A stretch of 64,000 nt of DNA from Anaerolinea sp. (lineage in GTDB: Bacteria; Chloroflexota; Anaerolineae; Anaerolineales; Anaerolineaceae): NCBI GenBank assembly GCA_029975055.1, contig JARKPU010000022.1, positions 186,001 to 250,000 of the forward strand, read 5' to 3'. The position numbers were made by a program, and so were the translations under genes. Every line of letters starts with the position of its first letter. Positions within the stretch are counted from its first letter, which is position 1. The notes beneath the pieces are model-generated. The model saw only the letters and a list, made by a program, of their open reading frames with translations. It was not told where the DNA came from and made no database searches. This document shows, piece by piece, positions 8,613 through 17,110 of the stretch.

Positions 8613-10505
8613 ATGCACGTCATCGGCACGGCGGGGCACGTTGACCACGGGAAATCGACCCTGGTAGCCGCCTTAACGGGCATCCATCCCGACCGGCTCA
8701 AGGAAGAGCAGGAGCGGGAGATGACCATTGACCTGGGCTTCGCCTGGATGACCCTGTCCGGCGGCGAGACAGTGGGCATTGTGGACGTGCCCGGCCACCG
8801 CGATTTTATCGAGAATATGCTGGCGGGCGTGGGCGGCATCGATGCCGCCCTGTTCGTCGTCGCCGCAGACGAGGGCGTCATGCCGCAAACGCGCGAGCAT
8901 CTGGCGATCCTCGACCTGCTGAAAATCGAGGGCGGGGTGATCGCCCTCACCAAAACCGACCTGGCCCCCGATTCCGACTGGCTGGAGCTGGTGGAACTGG
9001 ACGTGCGCCAGGCCGTGCAGGGCAGCGTGCTGGAGAATGCACCCATCGTGCCTGTTTCGGCGCGCACGGGCGCCGGCCTGCCCGAACTGGCGCGCGCCCT
9101 GGAGGCGGCCCTGGCCCTCCGCCCTCCTCGCCCCGACCTGGGCCGCGCCCGCCTGAGCGTGGACCGCGTGTTCACCATCGCCGGGTTCGGCACGGTGGTG
9201 ACCGGCACGCTGATCGACGGCGCGCTCCGGCTGGGCGAGGAGATCGAACTGCAACCCTCGGGGCTGCGCGGGCGCATCCGCGGCCTGCAGACCCATAAAA
9301 AGAAGGAACAGACGGCCGTCCCCGGCAGCCGCACGGCGGTGAACATCAGCGGGTTGGATGTGGAGCAGATCCGCCGCGGGCAGGTGCTGGCTCACCCGGG
9401 CCGCTACCGGCCCACGCGCCTGCTGGATGTGCACTTCAAGCTGCTGGCAGATGCCTCTGGGCCGCTGCGCCACAGCGCCGAAGTGAAGTTCTTCACCGGC
9501 TCGGCGGAGGTGCTGGCCCGCGTGCGCCTGCTGGGCGCGGAAGAACTCCCGCCGGGCGGCGAGGGCTGGCTGCAACTGGAGTTGCGCGAGCCGGTGGTGG
9601 CCGTGCGCGGCGACCGCTACATCCTGCGCCGCCCCTCCCCCTCCGAGACGCTCGGCGGGGGCGAGGTGACCGACCCGCAGCCCAGGCGCCACCGCCGCTT
9701 CGACGAGGCCGCCATCGCCGCGCTCGAGTCGCTTCGCCGCGGCGCCCCGGCCGAAGTGCTGGCTTCGGCTTTCCAGGCGCTGGGAGTGGTCACGCTCAAA
9801 GAGGCCGCGCAGCGCTCGCGCTTAGAGCCGCCCCAGGCTGCCGCCGCGCTGAAGGAGCTGCTCGAAACGGGTCAGCTCGTCTTGCTCGAGGCGGGCGAGC
9901 CCGCGCCCCAGGCCGACCTGCTGGCGGCGCTCATGCCCGCCTGGCAGGCCCTGCGCGAGAAGGCACTGCAAGAGGTGGGGGCCTACCACAAGGCCAACCC
10001 GCTGCGCCGCGGTATGCCGCGCGAGGAGCTCAAGAGCCGCCTCAAGCTTGCCCCGCGGCCGTTCAATGCCGCGCTGCGCAGGCTGGCCCAGGATGGCGCG
10101 CTCGAAGAGAACGCCGCGCTGGTGCGCCTGCCCGGGCACTCGGTGAGCTTTTCGCCGCAGCAGGCCGCCGCGGTGGAAAAGCTGCTGGCCAGGTTCGCCG
10201 CCGCGCCCTACACGCCGCCCTCCGTCAAAGAGTCGCAGGCCGAGCTGGGCGAGGAGCTCTACCTGGCGCTGCTCGACCTCGGAAAGCTGGTGCAGGTCTC
10301 GCCGGAGGTGGTCTTCCGCCGCGAAGATTACGACGAGATGCTGCGCCAGGTGCGTGCGCACTTCGCCCAGGAGCCCACGCTCACGGTGATCCAGTTCCGT
10401 GACCGCTTCAACACCAGCCGCAAGTACGCTCTGGGGTTCCTCGAACACCTGGATGCGCTCGGCGTGACGGTGCGCGAGGGAGATTTCAGGAAGCTGAGGC
10501 GCTGA
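8613..10505 (+). CDS. selB: Selenocysteine-specific elongation factor SelB
   Basis: The 630-residue GTPase begins with GTAGHVDHGKST (P-loop), followed by EREMTIDLGFAW (switch I), DVPGHRDF and TKTDLA, the G motifs of the SelB branch of the EF-Tu family. Two beta-barrel domains follow, then about 270 residues of winged-helix repeats that in SelB bind the SECIS hairpin of selenoprotein mRNAs. Length is normal (610-640). SelB delivers Sec-tRNA to in-frame UGA codons. selA, selC (tRNA-Sec), selD and any selenoprotein gene are not in this window. The start is an ATG 6 bp after the coiled-coil gene. Confidence 0.93.
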   Translation: MHVIGTAGHVDHGKSTLVAALTGIHPDRLKEEQEREMTIDLGFAWMTLSGGETVGIVDVPGHRDFIENMLAGVGGIDAALFVVAADEGVMPQTREHLAILDLLKIEGGVIALTKTDLAPDSDWLELVELDVRQAVQGSVLENAPIVPVSARTGAGLPELARALEAALALRPPRPDLGRARLSVDRVFTIAGFGTVVTGTLIDGALRLGEEIELQPSGLRGRIRGLQTHKKKEQTAVPGSRTAVNISGLDVEQIRRGQVLAHPGRYRPTRLLDVHFKLLADASGPLRHSAEVKFFTGSAEVLARVRLLGAEELPPGGEGWLQLELREPVVAVRGDRYILRRPSPSETLGGGEVTDPQPRRHRRFDEAAIAALESLRRGAPAEVLASAFQALGVVTLKEAAQRSRLEPPQAAAALKELLETGQLVLLEAGEPAPQADLLAALMPAWQALREKALQEVGAYHKANPLRRGMPREELKSRLKLAPRPFNAALRRLAQDGALEENAALVRLPGHSVSFSPQQAAAVEKLLARFAAAPYTPPSVKESQAELGEELYLALLDLGKLVQVSPEVVFRREDYDEMLRQVRAHFAQEPTLTVIQFRDRFNTSRKYALGFLEHLDALGVTVREGDFRKLRR

Positions 10506-10508
10506 AAA

Positions 10509-10561
10509 CTCATTTCTATAGATTGTGGGGCAAAGCCCGAAATTTATAGCGAAAGATGCAC
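10509..10561 (+). repeat. Dispersed hairpin repeat, copy 1
   Basis: The element begins CTCATT, contains the core TTGTGGGGCAA and ends GATGCAC. CTATAGATT and AATTTATAG can pair around the core. Two more copies are at 18318-18365 and 54896-54951. All three lie in the same orientation between two rightward genes. Confidence 0.7.
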
Positions 10562-10584
10562 ACAATCTTGGAACCCATGCCTTC

Positions 10585-10612
10585 GCCGCGGCCCGGCCGC
10601 GGCTTTGCTGTT
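10585..10612 (+). terminator. Putative selB terminator
   Basis: GCCGCGG and CCGCGGC form a GC-rich hairpin (10585-10603) followed by TTTGCTGTT. The U tract is short, so termination may be partial. A TAAAAT box (10612-10617) follows directly and could start the ABC gene transcript. Confidence 0.45.
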
Positions 10613-10632
10613 AAAATACGTTCGGAGCCTGC

Positions 10633-12357
10633 ATGAATCCTCGAACCAGGAAATTCCTGTCATATTACAAACCCTACCTGGGGTTGTTCCTGACCCTCAT
10701 GGCCTGCGCCGTCACCAGCGCCGCCATTTCGCTGCTCTACCCGCTCTTCATCCGCTACATCACCAAGACCGTGCTGGTGGAGGGTTTCGCCGACGCGCTC
10801 GGCCAGATCTACCGGGTGGGCGCGGCGATGACGGCGCTCATCCTCCTCCAGGCGGTCGTCCAATTCTTCGTGGATTACCGCGGCCATGCGCTGGGCGCGA
10901 TGATGGAGGCCGACCTGCGCGCCGAGCTGTTTGCGCACTACCAGAAGCTGTCTTTCAGCTTTTACGACGGGCAGCGCACCGGGCAGTTGATGTCCAGGCT
11001 GACCAACGACCTGCTCTCGATGGCCGAGCTGTATCACCACGGGCCGGAGGACCTCGTCATCTACACGGCGCGCTTCATCGGCGCGCTGGTCATCTTGCTC
11101 ACCGTCAACGCGCAGCTCACCCTGGCGGTCTTCCTCTTCCTCCCCATCCTGGCGGTGTTCGCGGTCATCTTCAACAAGCGGATGAACCGGGCGCTCAAGC
11201 GCAACAAAGAACGCATGGGCGATATCAACGCGCAGGTAGAAGACACCCTCTCCGGCATCCGGGTGGTCAAGTCCTTTGGCAACGAAGAAACCGAAATCGC
11301 CAAGTTCGCGCGCGAGAACAACCGCTTCCTCGCCAGCCGGAAGGACGGCTATAAAAACGAGGCCTACTTCTCCGAGGGGGTCGCGGCATTGACGCAGCTC
11401 ATCACGGTGGCGGTGGTCGTCTTTGGCGGGGCGGGCATCGTGCGCGCCTCGCTCGATTTGCCGGACCTGATCACCTTCCTGCTCTACGTGGGCTACCTGA
11501 TCGAGCCGATCCACAAATTCCTGCATTTTGCCATGCAGTTCCAGGAAGGCATCACCGGCTTCGAGCGCTTTATGGAGATCATGGAAATCGAGCCGGATAT
11601 CGTGGATTCACCCACGGCCATCGAACTGGAAACCGTGCGCGGCGATATCCGCTTCGTCAACGTGGGCTTTCAATATCACGCCGATCATGATTACGTGCTC
11701 AAGAACATCTCGCTGGATGTGAAGGCCGGAGATTACCTGGCCGTGGTCGGTTCATCGGGGGTCGGCAAGACCACCCTGTGCTCGCTCATCCCCCGCTTTT
11801 ACGAGGTGACCGAAGGCGCAATCTACCTGGACGGCGTGAACATCCGCGAGATACGCCTGAGTTCGCTGCGCAAGAACGTGGGCGTCGTCCAGCAGGATGT
11901 GTACCTGTTTGCCGGGACGGTGTTCGAGAACATCCGCTACGGCAAGCCCGGCGCCAGCCGCGAGGAGGTGATCGAGGCGGCAAAGAAAGCCAATGCTCAC
12001 GAGTTCATCCTGCAGCTGCCGCAGGGCTATGACACCGATATCGGCCAGCGCGGCGTGAGGCTCTCGGGCGGGCAGAAGCAACGCTTGAGCATCGCGCGCG
12101 TGTTCCTCAAAGACCCGCCGGTGTTGATTTTCGATGAAGCCACCAGCGCACTCGATTATGAGAGCGAAAAGGTCGTCCAGGATTCGCTGGAAACCCTGGC
12201 GAAGAACCGCACCACGTTCGTCATCGCCCACCGCCTGTCAACCATCCGCAAGGCAAAGCGCATCATCGTGCTGGCCGACCGGGGAATCGACGAGCAAGGG
12301 ACGCATGAAGAGCTGCTGGAGCTGGACGGAGCCTACGCGCGGCTGTATAACCTGTGA
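10633..12357 (+). CDS. ABC exporter (MdlB/MsbA-type half transporter)
   Basis: The 574-residue protein has an N-terminal six-helix membrane domain (about 1-300) and a C-terminal ATPase. Seen in the ATPase are Walker A (GSSGVGKTT), the Q-loop (GVVQQDVYLF), the signature RLSGGQKQR, Walker B (VLIFDEATSALD) and the H-loop (IAHRLST). These half-size exporters dimerise and move lipids, peptides or drugs outward; the substrate cannot be read from the sequence. The canonical signature and catalytic Glu are intact, so a homodimer is possible. It is a single gene. A TAAAAT box at 10612-10617 suggests a very short mRNA leader. Confidence 0.9.
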   Translation: MNPRTRKFLSYYKPYLGLFLTLMACAVTSAAISLLYPLFIRYITKTVLVEGFADALGQIYRVGAAMTALILLQAVVQFFVDYRGHALGAMMEADLRAELFAHYQKLSFSFYDGQRTGQLMSRLTNDLLSMAELYHHGPEDLVIYTARFIGALVILLTVNAQLTLAVFLFLPILAVFAVIFNKRMNRALKRNKERMGDINAQVEDTLSGIRVVKSFGNEETEIAKFARENNRFLASRKDGYKNEAYFSEGVAALTQLITVAVVVFGGAGIVRASLDLPDLITFLLYVGYLIEPIHKFLHFAMQFQEGITGFERFMEIMEIEPDIVDSPTAIELETVRGDIRFVNVGFQYHADHDYVLKNISLDVKAGDYLAVVGSSGVGKTTLCSLIPRFYEVTEGAIYLDGVNIREIRLSSLRKNVGVVQQDVYLFAGTVFENIRYGKPGASREEVIEAAKKANAHEFILQLPQGYDTDIGQRGVRLSGGQKQRLSIARVFLKDPPVLIFDEATSALDYESEKVVQDSLETLAKNRTTFVIAHRLSTIRKAKRIIVLADRGIDEQGTHEELLELDGAYARLYNL

Positions 12358-12373
12358 GCTGACCACAGGCACC

Positions 12374-12402
12374 TTGACAGACTCGGGGGTGGCCTGTATA
12401 AT
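12374..12402 (+). promoter_or_regulatory. Consensus promoter of rplU-rpmA-rpmE
   Basis: TTGACA (12374-12379) and TATAAT (12397-12402) are separated by exactly 17 bp, a perfect sigma-70-type promoter as expected for ribosomal protein genes. The mRNA would carry a leader of about 110 nt with several GC-rich inverted segments. This could hold an autoregulatory L21 site, but no known motif is recognised. Confidence 0.92.
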
Positions 12403-12519
12403 ACGCTTCGCTCACGCCCCGGCGATCGTTGGCTGGGGCATCAATCTGTATCCCCAACTTCCCCTCGGCCCGGCGGAGTGGCGCGGGGACCGAGGCGAAG
12501 TGAAGCTTGAGGAGTGAAC

Positions 12520-12837
12520 ATGAAGTACGCGATTGTTGAATGCGGCGGCAAGCAGTATAAGGCCGTCGAGGGCGCGCCCATCGAGGTGGACCTGCTCGAG
12601 GTTGAACCCGGCCAGCCCTACCAGCTCGATTCCGTCTTGCTGCTGGTGGATGGCGACCAGGTTACGGTGGGCACCCCGCGTGTCAGTGGCGCGCAGGTTA
12701 AAACCACCGTGGTTTCGCACATCAAAGGGCCCAAGGTGACGATCTTCAAATACCGGCCCAAGAAGCGCATCCGTGTCAAGACCGGGCATCGCCAGCAATA
12801 CACGCGCTTGCTCGTGAACTCGATCGAAGTGGAGTAG
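12520..12837 (+). CDS. rplU: 50S ribosomal protein L21
   Basis: The 105-residue protein starts [14 protein letters not shown], the typical L21 start, and ends with the conserved basic part ([15 protein letters not shown]). L21 binds 23S rRNA near L20. The ATG at 12520 is preferred over GTG 12514 because GAGGAG lies 6 nt before it and family members begin at this Met. It is the first gene of the ribosomal operon; L27 begins 5 bp downstream, the usual L21-L27 order. Confidence 0.97.
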   Translation: MKYAIVECGGKQYKAVEGAPIEVDLLEVEPGQPYQLDSVLLLVDGDQVTVGTPRVSGAQVKTTVVSHIKGPKVTIFKYRPKKRIRVKTGHRQQYTRLLVNSIEVE

Positions 12838-12842
12838 GAACG

Positions 12843-13109
<267 letters not shown>

Positions 13110-13184
13110 GCTTACCGGTTCTGCTAGGATCCTGCCCCGCCGCCCGGATGAGGCGCCCGGATTGCAGGTCGAAAGGATTTCAAG

Positions 13185-13661
13185 ATGAAAAAGGGAATTC
13201 ACCCCACCTTCTACACCGATGCCGTTGTGACGTGCGCGTGCGGCAACACCTGGACCACCGGCTCCACCCGCAAGACCATCCACACCGAGGTTTGCTCGCG
13301 CTGCCACCCCTTCTACACCGGCGAACAGGCCCGCATCGTTGACACCGAAGGCCAGGTTGACCGCTTCTACCGCAAGCTGCAGGCCCGCCAGAGCTATGTG
13401 GACCAGAAGAAGTCGCGCGAAGAAGCACGCACCTCGCTGGAGCGCCCGCTGGTCGAGCTCAATTTGGGCACCCGCCCCACCGAAGCGCTGGCCAAAGCCG
13501 GCCTGACGAACGTCGGGCATGTGCTGGCCCTGCTCGAGAAGGGCGAATCAGCCCTCCTCAGCGTGGAAGGCTTTGGGCGCAAGTCGCTCATCGACCTGAA
13601 GAAGGCGCTGCGCAACCTGGGTTACCAGCTCCCCGCCGCCGCCGATGAGGTGGCCGTCTGA
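13185..13661 (+). CDS. rpmE: Ribosomal protein L31 fused to an RNA polymerase alpha-CTD-like domain
   Basis: Residues 1-70 are a zinc-type L31: MKKGIHPTFY, CAC (Cys17, Cys19) and CSRC (Cys37, Cys40), then HPFYTG and DRFYRK. After a charged linker, residues 88-150 match the C-terminal domain of RNA polymerase alpha: VELNLGTRPTEALAKAG, TNVGHVLALL, GFGRKSLIDLKKAL, a helix-hairpin-helix fold that in RpoA binds UP-element DNA and regulators. Normal L31 has 65-90 residues; this one has 158. The GAAAGGA site sits before the ATG. It ends the rplU operon, with a strong terminator 20 bp on. L31 sits at the subunit bridge, so the tail could reach RNA, DNA or the polymerase; this is inference. Confidence 0.9.
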   Translation: MKKGIHPTFYTDAVVTCACGNTWTTGSTRKTIHTEVCSRCHPFYTGEQARIVDTEGQVDRFYRKLQARQSYVDQKKSREEARTSLERPLVELNLGTRPTEALAKAGLTNVGHVLALLEKGESALLSVEGFGRKSLIDLKKALRNLGYQLPAAADEVAV

Positions 13662-13681
13662 GTGGGCGGCAATGCAAATAC

Positions 13682-13714
13682 AACACCCCGCAATTTCTTG
13701 CGGGGTGTTTTTTT
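13682..13714 (+). terminator. Rho-independent terminator of the rplU-rpmA-rpmE operon
   Basis: AACACCCCGCAA (13682-13693) pairs perfectly with TTGCGGGGTGTT (13698-13709) over a TTTC loop. A run of T follows to 13714. Confidence 0.96.
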
Positions 13715-13748
13715 ATCCTTAACCGGCGAGCGCCGGGGCGAAAGATTG

Positions 13749-13754
13749 TATAAT
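13749..13754 (+). promoter_or_regulatory. TATAAT -10 box of the ABC-2 exporter operon
   Basis: TATAAT lies 18 bp before the ATG of the first permease gene and just after the rplU-operon terminator. No clear -35 box is present. The mRNA leader would be about 12 nt, and no Shine-Dalgarno sequence is seen. Confidence 0.6.
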
Positions 13755-13772
13755 GATCGTTTCGGCTGATCG

Positions 13773-14570
13773 ATGAACATGCGCCTCTTCTTCCACGTCC
13801 TCAAGCTGGCGGTGCTGCAGCAAACCACCTACCGCACCGCGTTGATCGCCGGGCTGGTGACCAACTTCTTCTTCGGGTTGTTTCGCGCGGCGGTGATCAC
13901 GGCCCTCTACCATCAACAGGGGCAGATCAACGGCCTCACGCTGGAGGGCGCCATCACCTATGTGGCCATCGGGCAGGCGATGATCAGCTTCCTTTTCCTG
14001 TTCGGCAGCTATGACCTGATGATGACGGTGTATAACGGCAGCATCGCCACCGATTTGATCCGCCCGATGCCGCTCTTCTCGCTCTGGCTGGCAAAGGATT
14101 TTGGCGCGGCGCTCGTCAACCTGTTGATGCGCGGCGTGCTGCTGCTGTTCTTCTTCGGCCTGTTCTACAAGGTGGCCCTCCCGCCGCGGGCAGCCGATTG
14201 GCTGCTCACCGCGCTCTCGCTGCTGCTCGGTTGGCTGGTCTCCTTTGCCTGGCGCTTCCTGGTCAACCTGACCTCTTTCTGGACGCCGGACGCGCGCGGC
14301 ATCGGGCGCGGGGCGTTCATCTTCTCGCAGCTGCTTTCGGGCTTTCTGATCCCCCTGCGCCTCTACCCCGACTGGTTCGCGCGCATCTGCCACCTCACGC
14401 CCTTCCCGGCTATGTTCAACACCGGCATGGAAGTTTACCTGGGCGCGGTGCGCGGGGCAGAACTCTGGCGCTCGCTCGGCATCCAGGCGGTGTGGTTCGC
14501 GGCGCTGGCAGGGGCCTGCTTTGCGATGATGCGCGCCGGGGTGCGGCGGCTGGTGATCCAAGGGGGGTAG
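13773..14570 (+). CDS. ABC-2 type transporter permease (first of two)
   Basis: The 265-residue protein has six hydrophobic helices and belongs to the ABC-2 permeases of the DUF990 / viologen-exporter type (LVTNFFFGLFRA and RGAFIFSQLLSGFLIPL are characteristic). Such systems use two different permeases and one ATPase, which is exactly the gene set found here. Substrate unknown. The next gene starts 1 bp after this stop. Confidence 0.8.
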   Translation: MNMRLFFHVLKLAVLQQTTYRTALIAGLVTNFFFGLFRAAVITALYHQQGQINGLTLEGAITYVAIGQAMISFLFLFGSYDLMMTVYNGSIATDLIRPMPLFSLWLAKDFGAALVNLLMRGVLLLFFFGLFYKVALPPRAADWLLTALSLLLGWLVSFAWRFLVNLTSFWTPDARGIGRGAFIFSQLLSGFLIPLRLYPDWFARICHLTPFPAMFNTGMEVYLGAVRGAELWRSLGIQAVWFAALAGACFAMMRAGVRRLVIQGG

Positions 14571-14571
14571 G

Positions 14572-15381
14572 GTGCGTAGAACCATCTCGCTCTATTTGCG
14601 CTTCATCTCCATCCAGCTGCGTTCGCAGATGCAGTTCCGCGCATCCTTCTGGCTGGATGTCTTCACCACGGGTTTGCTCAACTTCTCTTACTTCGTCTCC
14701 ACCTACCTGGTGCTGGAGCGCATCGGGAACATCGCCGGGTGGAGCATCGCCGAGCTGGCGTTCCTCTACGGGATGATCGAAGTCTCCTTTGGGACGATGG
14801 ACATGATCTTCAGCGGGTTCGACCCCGATGTATTCTCGCGGTTCATCCGCCTGGGCGCGCTCGACCAGGTGCTCTTGCGCCCGGTGAACGTGCTGGCGCA
14901 GATCTTCGGCAGCGCCTTCGTCTTGCGGCGCATCGGGCGCATCACCCAGGGAGCTGTGGTGCTGGGCTTCGCTTTCGCCCACCTGGGGGTTCACTGGACG
15001 CCCCTCAAGCTGCTCTACCTGCCGGTGGTGATGGCCAGCCAGGTGGCGGCGATGGGCGCGCTCTTCATGGCCGGTTCGACGCTCAGCTTTTGGACGCTGC
15101 AGCGCGTGGAGGCGATCAACGTCGTCACCTACGGCGGCGTGGAGGTGATGAGCTACCCTTCCACCATTTACCCGCGCTGGCTGCGCGGCTTCTTCACCTA
15201 TCTGATCCCGTTTGTTTTCATGAATTACTACCCGGCGCTGTTTTTCCTCGATAAGCCCGACCCGCTGGGTATGCCCGGCTTCGCGCCGTTCCTTGCGCCG
15301 CTGGCAGCCGGTTTGATGCTGTTCGTCACGCTGCGCTTCTGGCGCTTCGGTTTGAGCCGTTATCAAAGCACGGGGACGTGA
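14572..15381 (+). CDS. ABC-2 type transporter permease (second of two)
   Basis: The 269-residue membrane protein has six predicted helices and is paralogous in layout to the previous permease (FWLDVFTTGLLNFSYFVSTY near the start, YPSTIYPRWLRGFFTYLIP near residue 200). The start codon is GTG, 1 bp after the previous stop, preceded by a GGGGGG-rich region that can act as ribosome-binding site. It forms the heterodimeric channel with the first permease. Confidence 0.8.
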   Translation: MRRTISLYLRFISIQLRSQMQFRASFWLDVFTTGLLNFSYFVSTYLVLERIGNIAGWSIAELAFLYGMIEVSFGTMDMIFSGFDPDVFSRFIRLGALDQVLLRPVNVLAQIFGSAFVLRRIGRITQGAVVLGFAFAHLGVHWTPLKLLYLPVVMASQVAAMGALFMAGSTLSFWTLQRVEAINVVTYGGVEVMSYPSTIYPRWLRGFFTYLIPFVFMNYYPALFFLDKPDPLGMPGFAPFLAPLAAGLMLFVTLRFWRFGLSRYQSTGT

Positions 15382-15385
15382 GCGC

Positions 15386-16399
15386 ATGGCTACGATCATT
15401 CGAGTCCGCAAGTTGCACAAGCAGTTCCAGGTTCTGGTGCGCCGGGCCGGGCTGGGCGGCGCGCTGGTCAACCTGGTCAAACCGCGCTACCAGGTGGTGC
15501 GAGCCGTCAACGATGTTTCGTTTGACCTGCAGGCCGGCGAGCTGGTGGGTTACCTGGGGCCGAACGGGGCGGGGAAATCCACCACCATCAAGGTGCTAAC
15601 CGGGCTGCTCGTGCCCACAAGCGGCGAGGTGGTGATCGGCGGGCTGGTGCCCTGGCAGGCCCGCGAGCGCTATGTGCGCGGCATCGGCGTGGTGTTTGGC
15701 AACCGCACCACGCTCTGGTGGGACCTGCCGGTGATCGATTCGCTCGAGCTGCTCCAGCCGATGTACGACATCCCCCGCGAACGGTTCCGCTCGAACCTGG
15801 CCGAGTTCACCCGCCTGCTCGACCTCGAACCATTCTTGAACACCCCCGTGCGCTCGCTCTCGCTTGGGCAGCGCATGCGCGCCGACCTGTGCGCCGCGTT
15901 GATGCACGAGCCTGCACTGCTCTTCCTCGATGAGCCGACCATCGGGTTAGACGTGGTGGCCAAGGAGCATATCCGCCAGTTCATCCTGCACATCAACCGG
16001 GCGCGCGGGGTGACGGTGCTGCTCACCACGCACGATCTTTCGGACGTGGAGCGCCTGTGCGAGCGGGTGTTGATCCTCGACCGCGGGCAGTTGCTCTATG
16101 ACGGCTCGCTGAGTTCCTTGAACCACCGCTTCGAAAGCTTCTGGACTTTGAAAGTGGACTTCGAGGAGGAATATGGCGATGTAGCGCTGCCCGGGCTTGA
16201 GCCGCCTGCCCGCACGGGGCTGCAGGCGGTGTATCGCTTCGACCACCGCAGCGTGCCCTCGGCGGAGTTGATCGCCAGGCTGCTCGAGCGTTTTCGCATC
16301 GCCGACCTGGAAGTGCGCCGCCCGCCGCTCGAAGAGACCATCCGCCGCATTTACCAGGAAAAGCTCCTGGAACGGGAAGATGCGGATAAACGCGCCTGA
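15386..16399 (+). CDS. ABC-2 transporter ATP-binding protein
   Basis: The 337-residue ATPase has Walker A (GPNGAGKST), the signature (LSLGQRMRADL), Walker B (LLFLDEPTIGLD) and an H-loop (LLTTHDLSDVE). About 100 residues after the core form a C-terminal extension common in DrrA/CcmA-type exporters. The signature is LSLGQ instead of LSGGQ, as is usual in this viologen-exporter-like group. It starts 4 bp after the permease stop and completes the three-gene exporter operon. Confidence 0.9.
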   Translation: MATIIRVRKLHKQFQVLVRRAGLGGALVNLVKPRYQVVRAVNDVSFDLQAGELVGYLGPNGAGKSTTIKVLTGLLVPTSGEVVIGGLVPWQARERYVRGIGVVFGNRTTLWWDLPVIDSLELLQPMYDIPRERFRSNLAEFTRLLDLEPFLNTPVRSLSLGQRMRADLCAALMHEPALLFLDEPTIGLDVVAKEHIRQFILHINRARGVTVLLTTHDLSDVERLCERVLILDRGQLLYDGSLSSLNHRFESFWTLKVDFEEEYGDVALPGLEPPARTGLQAVYRFDHRSVPSAELIARLLERFRIADLEVRRPPLEETIRRIYQEKLLEREDADKRA

Positions 16400-16430
16400 A
16401 ACCTGGCAGACATTGCTGGCGATTGTTCTT

Positions 16431-16436
16431 TATAAT
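16431..16436 (+). promoter_or_regulatory. TATAAT -10 box before mgsA
   Basis: A perfect TATAAT follows TTGCTG at 16413-16418, a spacing too short for a normal -35, so only the -10 is supported. The leader of about 125 nt includes a CCTTCC/GGAAGG hairpin shortly before the start codon. Confidence 0.5.
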
Positions 16437-16567
16437 ATTCCAAACGTAACTGCTCAGACCCCACCCACCCCCCGGCCATTTTCCCGTGTGCAGGGGAGGT
16501 TCCGGGGTCCTTCTCCCCTTCCTGGCCGGGAAGGATGCAAGGAAGGTTATCAAACAAGGCAGGGAAA

Positions 16568-17026
16568 ATGGACATCATCCGCGTGAAGACCGCTGCCAAG
16601 AAGCACATTGCGCTCATCGCGCATGACGGCATGAAGCAAGATCTGCTCGAGTGGGTGACCTTCAACAAAGATACCCTCGGGCGGCATTTCCTCTACGCCA
16701 CTGCCTCCACCGGCAAGTTGATCATGGCGCACACCCATCTGCCGGTGACGTGTTTCCAATCCGGCCCCATCGGCGGCGATATGCAGATCGGCGCGCGCAT
16801 CGTGGACGGCGGGATCAACTTCCTCATCTTCTTCTGGGACCCGCTCCAGCCGCAGCCGCACGACCCCGATGTGAAGGCGCTGCTGCGCGTGGCCGTGCTG
16901 CACAACATCCCCACCGCCTCCAACCGCGCCACGGCCGATTTCCTCATTTCCTCTCACCTGATGGAGCAGGAGTACACCCGCTTCGTGCCCGATTATATGG
17001 ACCGGATCAGGCCGGAAGAAGGATGA
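16568..17026 (+). CDS. mgsA: Methylglyoxal synthase
   Basis: The 152-residue enzyme removes phosphate from dihydroxyacetone phosphate to give methylglyoxal, a bypass of lower glycolysis that frees phosphate when sugar phosphates build up. Seen are IALIAHDGMK (His19, Asp20), TASTGK (phosphate binding) and GPIGGDMQIG with the catalytic aspartate (Asp71). Length fits (130-155). The ATG follows CAGGGAAA, a modest ribosome-binding site; codons upstream do not match the family. It is a single-gene unit. Confidence 0.95.
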   Translation: MDIIRVKTAAKKHIALIAHDGMKQDLLEWVTFNKDTLGRHFLYATASTGKLIMAHTHLPVTCFQSGPIGGDMQIGARIVDGGINFLIFFWDPLQPQPHDPDVKALLRVAVLHNIPTASNRATADFLISSHLMEQEYTRFVPDYMDRIRPEEG

Positions 17027-17110
17027 TAAAGCGCTTTGGAACCGGGCGCTCAGGGATTCTGTACCCAGGCGCCCGATCCCTGAACGCCTGAGTGCCCGCT
17101 CCCCCCAGCC

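Noticed and set aside
10506..10632. tRNA-Sec gene next to selB
   Set aside because: No cloverleaf, TTCGA loop or UCA anticodon found in the gap; it holds the repeat and a terminator.
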